Assembly: GCA_035697545.1 (NCBI GenBank)
Contig: DASSCT010000144.1
Span: 1-7,748 of the forward strand
DNA length: 7,748 nt
Reading direction: 5' to 3'
DNA from: JACDAN01 sp035697545
GTDB lineage: Bacteria; Actinomycetota; Thermoleophilia; Gaiellales; Gaiellaceae
Made by a program: the position numbers and the translations under genes
Notes under the pieces: model-generated
Database searches by the model: none
Told to the model about the DNA's origin: nothing
What the model saw: the letters and a program-made list of their open reading frames with translations, nothing else
Shown: one piece after another, positions 6,023 to 7,748 of the stretch
How the letters are laid out: each line of letters opens with the position of its first letter
Numbering within the stretch: the stretch's first letter is position 1

Positions 6023-6151
6023 GTCGGGACGCCCGGCGCCTCGTTGGGATGCGCCGGGCGGCTTCTTTACGGCGCTGTGTACGCCCAGTTCGCGAACCAG
6101 GCGGTGGAGCCGTCGGCGGCAGCCCGAAGCGAGACCTGGAAGCCGTCTCAT
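6020..6151 (-). CDS. possible 43-residue leader ORF before the mutase
   Basis: The ATG at 6151 is preceded on the minus strand by AGAGGAGG with six bases between, one of the best ribosome sites in the window. The 43-codon frame ends with TAA at 6020, nine bases before the mutase GTG. The product is Arg-rich (MRRLPGLASGCRRRLHRLVR at the start), with no recognised domain or signal peptide. Against it: several A- or T-ending codons unlike the neighbours, and a hairpin (6030-6060) within its 3' half. If translated it could couple ribosomes to the mutase or act as a regulatory leader peptide. It is an alternative to the gene-remnant reading of the same DNA. Confidence 0.3.
   Translation of the reverse strand: MRRLPGLASGCRRRLHRLVRELGVHSAVKKPPGASQRGAGRPD
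6030..6060 (+). terminator. strong 10-bp GC hairpin, terminator-like on the plus strand
   Basis: CGCCCGGCGC (6030-6039) pairs perfectly with GCGCCGGGCG (6051-6060) around an 11-base loop. On the plus strand GCTTCTTTA follows, a weak U-rich tail, while the minus strand has none. A plus-strand terminator here would stop transcription antisense to the mutase. On the minus strand it lies just upstream of the mutase start and seven bases past the stop of a possible gene remnant. The structure is certain; its role is not. Confidence 0.45.
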
Positions 6152-6183
6152 GTGGTTCCTCCTCTGTCGACGGCGAACGGATG
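6067..6183 (-). pseudogene. possible 3' remnant of a minus-strand gene
   Basis: Read on the minus strand, 6147..6067 encodes 26 residues ending STAWFANWAYTAP and then TAA. The third codon positions are mostly G or C, like the genuine genes here and better than the competing 43-codon frame. The same frame continues upstream as HPFAVDRGGTT but is broken by a TGA (6150..6148), and no start codon follows that stop. This looks like the end of a protein whose front part was lost or disabled; a chance frame is possible. No family is recognised. A hairpin directly after the stop would suit the former gene's end. Confidence 0.25.
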
Positions 6184-6241
6184 CGCGCGCCATTCTGAGC
6201 GGCGAGCCGGAAGTCGCCCTCGGAGGAATCCGGCGGCCAAA

Positions 6242-6262
6242 CCTCTATAAGAGGAGGTGATG
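6242..6262 (+). promoter_or_regulatory. overlapping palindrome, -10-like box and ribosome site of the transpeptidase gene
   Basis: CCTCT-ATA-AGAGG (6242-6254) is an inverted repeat containing TATAAG (6246-6251), a -10-like element. AGAGGAGGTGAT (6250-6261) is an almost full complement of the 16S rRNA 3' end and runs into the ATG (6260-6262). A start from TATAAG would fall near 6258, giving an almost leaderless message. In a longer transcript the palindrome could hide the ribosome site. No clear -35 is present. Confidence 0.45.
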
Positions 6263-7360
6263 CGGAGGCTCGTGTTTCTGGCCGCGGCGGTCAGCGGCCT
6301 CGTGCTCGCCGCGCCGGGTTGGGCGGCGAGCGTCACGTTGCGGGCCGATCACCGAGTCGCGCGGTATGACGACATGGTTCGCTTTCGCGGGTCGGTCGCC
6401 TCAGCCTCGCCGGTACAGGTGGTCCTCGTTCGAGACGGCGTCGTCGTTCGCTCGACGGTTGCCAGCGGCGGCGCGTTCGTCTTCGATCTTCATGCGCGTA
6501 CGCCGGGACATTTCGTCGCCCACACCGTCCTCGGAGACTCGGCGCCGGCGGTGCTCCGCCTGCAACCGCGGCTTCGGACTCGGATCGTGGGCCGGCGACT
6601 GTTCGGCCAGCGCGTGTACGTGGTCGGACGACTGCTGCCGGCTCGTGCGGGACGCCTGTTGCTCGGGCGCAAACCGGTGCGCGTCGGGCCCGGCGGACGT
6701 TTTCGTGCGCTCGTGCCGACCTCGCGCGGGCCCCGTTTCGTCGGGCGCTTGCGGCTGCGGCCGACGCGCGGTTACGTCTCGGTTGCGCGCAAGGTGCGGG
6801 TGCAGCTTGCGTTTGCCGCACTGCAGATGGGCTCGCACGGACCAGCGGTGCTCGCGCTGAAGCAGCGGCTCTGGCAGCTTCACTACGCGTTGCCGGGCGT
6901 CGACGCCGGCTTCGGGTACAGGACGTACGAGGCCGTGATCGCGTTCCAGAAGGTGAACTGGATGCCGCGGACAGGGCGCGTCGATGCTTCGGTCTGGCGG
7001 GCACTTTCCCGGGCGTCCGTTCCTCAGCCCCGAGTTCCAAGCGGTGACTACCTCGAGGTCGACAAGTCGCGGCAGGTGGTCATGGAGGTCCGCGGCGGCC
7101 GGGTCGAGCGCGTCATCCATGCTTCGACCGGCGCCACCGGGAACACGCCGGTCGGCACCTGGCACGTCTACAGCGAGGTCGCCGGCTGGAGCTGGGTGCT
7201 CTGGCAGCCCATGTACTTCTTGCGGGGGTTCGCGATCCACGGCTACCCGGAGGTGCCGCCGTGGCCGGCGAGCCACGGCTGCGTGCGGGTGCCGATGTGG
7301 CTCGCGACCGGGCTGCGCGAGCGCTGGGGCTACGGCTCGACTGTGCGCGTCTACGCATGA
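6260..7360 (+). CDS. secreted L,D-transpeptidase with peptidoglycan-binding domain
   Basis: This 366-residue cell-wall enzyme should form 3-3 peptidoglycan cross-links or attach proteins to the wall, outside the membrane. A signal peptide (residues 1 to about 22, MRRL then a hydrophobic core ending in GWA) is followed by an Arg/Val-rich stretch (about 24-184) that looks like two beta-sandwich, Ig-like units. A peptidoglycan-binding type 1 domain (about 188-250: LQMGSHGPAVLALKQRL, AFQ) comes next. The YkuD catalytic domain (about 264-365) carries H327 in FAIHGY and the catalytic motif S338-H339-G-C341-V-R343, so it is complete and should be carbapenem-sensitive like its family. ATG at 6260 is used; in-frame GTG at 6257 would add one residue, and the ribosome site is unusually close to both. 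The stop overlaps the next gene as ATGA. Confidence 0.93.
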   Translation: MRRLVFLAAAVSGLVLAAPGWAASVTLRADHRVARYDDMVRFRGSVASASPVQVVLVRDGVVVRSTVASGGAFVFDLHARTPGHFVAHTVLGDSAPAVLRLQPRLRTRIVGRRLFGQRVYVVGRLLPARAGRLLLGRKPVRVGPGGRFRALVPTSRGPRFVGRLRLRPTRGYVSVARKVRVQLAFAALQMGSHGPAVLALKQRLWQLHYALPGVDAGFGYRTYEAVIAFQKVNWMPRTGRVDASVWRALSRASVPQPRVPSGDYLEVDKSRQVVMEVRGGRVERVIHASTGATGNTPVGTWHVYSEVAGWSWVLWQPMYFLRGFAIHGYPEVPPWPASHGCVRVPMWLATGLRERWGYGSTVRVYA

Positions 7361-7748
7361 AGGTTCGCGTTCGCCTGTTCGCCGGGTTGCGTGAGCGGGC
7401 GGGTTGGGGTGAGCGCGAGATCGATGCCTCGTCAGTGGCCGACGTGTGGCCGGCGTTGGGCCTCGGCGAGGAACCCGCGGGCCTGCTCTACGCGGTCAAC
7501 CAGGAGTACGCCGAGCGCGACCGAGAGCTGGCCGAAGGCGACGAGGTCGCGGTGATCCCGCCGGTGTCCGGTGGCGCGTTTCGGTTGGTCGAGGGGGCGC
7601 CGGATCTCGATGCCGTGATCGCAGAGGTCGAGGACGAGCGAGCGGGGGCGATCGCGACCTTCCAGGGGACGGTGCGGCGCCAGTCGCGTGGTCGCGAAGT
7701 GATCGCGCTCGAGTACGAGGCCTACGGCGGGATGGCAGAGAAGGTCAT
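7357..7748 (+). CDS. moaX: MoaD-MoaE fusion (molybdopterin synthase), partial at window end
   Basis: The ATG at 7357 overlaps the transpeptidase stop. The 130 codons visible encode MoaD (residues 1-73, a ubiquitin-like sulfur carrier: VRVRLFAGLRERAG at the start, VIPPVSGG at the end) joined without a linker to MoaE (from about 74: TFQGTVRRQSRG, ALEYEAYGGMAEKV). Molybdopterin synthase puts two sulfurs into cyclic pyranopterin monophosphate to make molybdopterin. MoaD normally needs a free C-terminal Gly-Gly for thiocarboxylation; here G72-G73 is internal. Mycobacterial MoaX has the same layout and is known to be cleaved after its Gly-Gly, so cleavage is likely here. The rest of MoaE, with its catalytic lysines, lies beyond the window. 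No other molybdenum-cofactor gene is visible. Confidence 0.92.
   Translation, partial: MKVRVRLFAGLRERAGWGEREIDASSVADVWPALGLGEEPAGLLYAVNQEYAERDRELAEGDEVAVIPPVSGGAFRLVEGAPDLDAVIAEVEDERAGAIATFQGTVRRQSRGREVIALEYEAYGGMAEKV

Noticed and set aside
6088..6097. GTTCGCGAAC palindrome as a second SOS box
   Set aside because: The half-sites are in the wrong orientation and spacing for CGAAC-N4-GTTCG; a 10-bp palindrome in GC-rich DNA can be chance.
6044..6250. 68-codon plus-strand ORF in the intergenic region
   Set aside because: No ribosome site and no recognisable domain; the opposite strand has a better coding pattern.
6011..6256. Adenosylcobalamin riboswitch upstream of the B12-dependent mutase
   Set aside because: No B12-box-like GCCACTG element was seen on the minus strand, and there is too little room for the aptamer between the transpeptidase start and the mutase.

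Overview
The window is GC-rich and densely packed. It looks like a chromosomal segment from a high-GC Gram-positive bacterium (Actinomycetota), possibly the Thermoleophilia. The evidence is a perfect Cheo-type SOS box (CGAAC-N4-GTTCG), TANNNT-type -10 elements, GTG starts, a type A RNase P RNA, and a MoaD-MoaE fusion like mycobacterial MoaX. The phylum is a fairly safe inference; the class is a guess.

Positions 1-2041, all minus strand, read right to left: a stand-alone response-regulator receiver protein, secG, tRNA-Leu(GAG) with its own terminator, lexA with a complete self-regulated promoter, a 64-residue zinc-ribbon protein joined to lexA by an ATGA overlap, and rnpB. The rnpB promoter lies inside the end of the zinc-ribbon gene, and that gene stops inside the RNA. 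This is a housekeeping block (secretion, translation, tRNA processing) into which the SOS regulator is embedded.

Positions 2042-2300: a short AT-rich divergent gap, then a small plus-strand gene for a TPR-like helical protein. Its 3' end overlaps, tail to tail, the end of the next minus-strand operon.

Positions 2218-6010, minus strand, read right to left: the catalytic subunit of methylmalonyl-CoA mutase, a class III nucleotide cyclase with a MerR-like N-terminal domain, and a GT4 glycosyltransferase. Gaps are 4-6 bases, all three genes start with GTG, and none has a clear Shine-Dalgarno site. The mutase start fits a leaderless mRNA. No cobalamin-binding subunit is in the window.

Positions 6011-6256 hold no confident gene: a strong 10-bp hairpin, a possible 43-codon leader ORF with an excellent ribosome site, and, in another frame, a protein-like fragment that may be a gene remnant.

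Positions 6257-7748, plus strand: a secreted L,D-transpeptidase with a peptidoglycan-binding domain, overlapping by ATGA a MoaD-MoaE fusion gene for molybdopterin synthase that runs off the window.

No mobile element, CRISPR array or obvious defence system is visible. The most unusual points are the lexA/zinc-ribbon/rnpB nesting, the MerR-cyclase within a mutase operon, the small overlapping genes, and the unexplained region before the transpeptidase.
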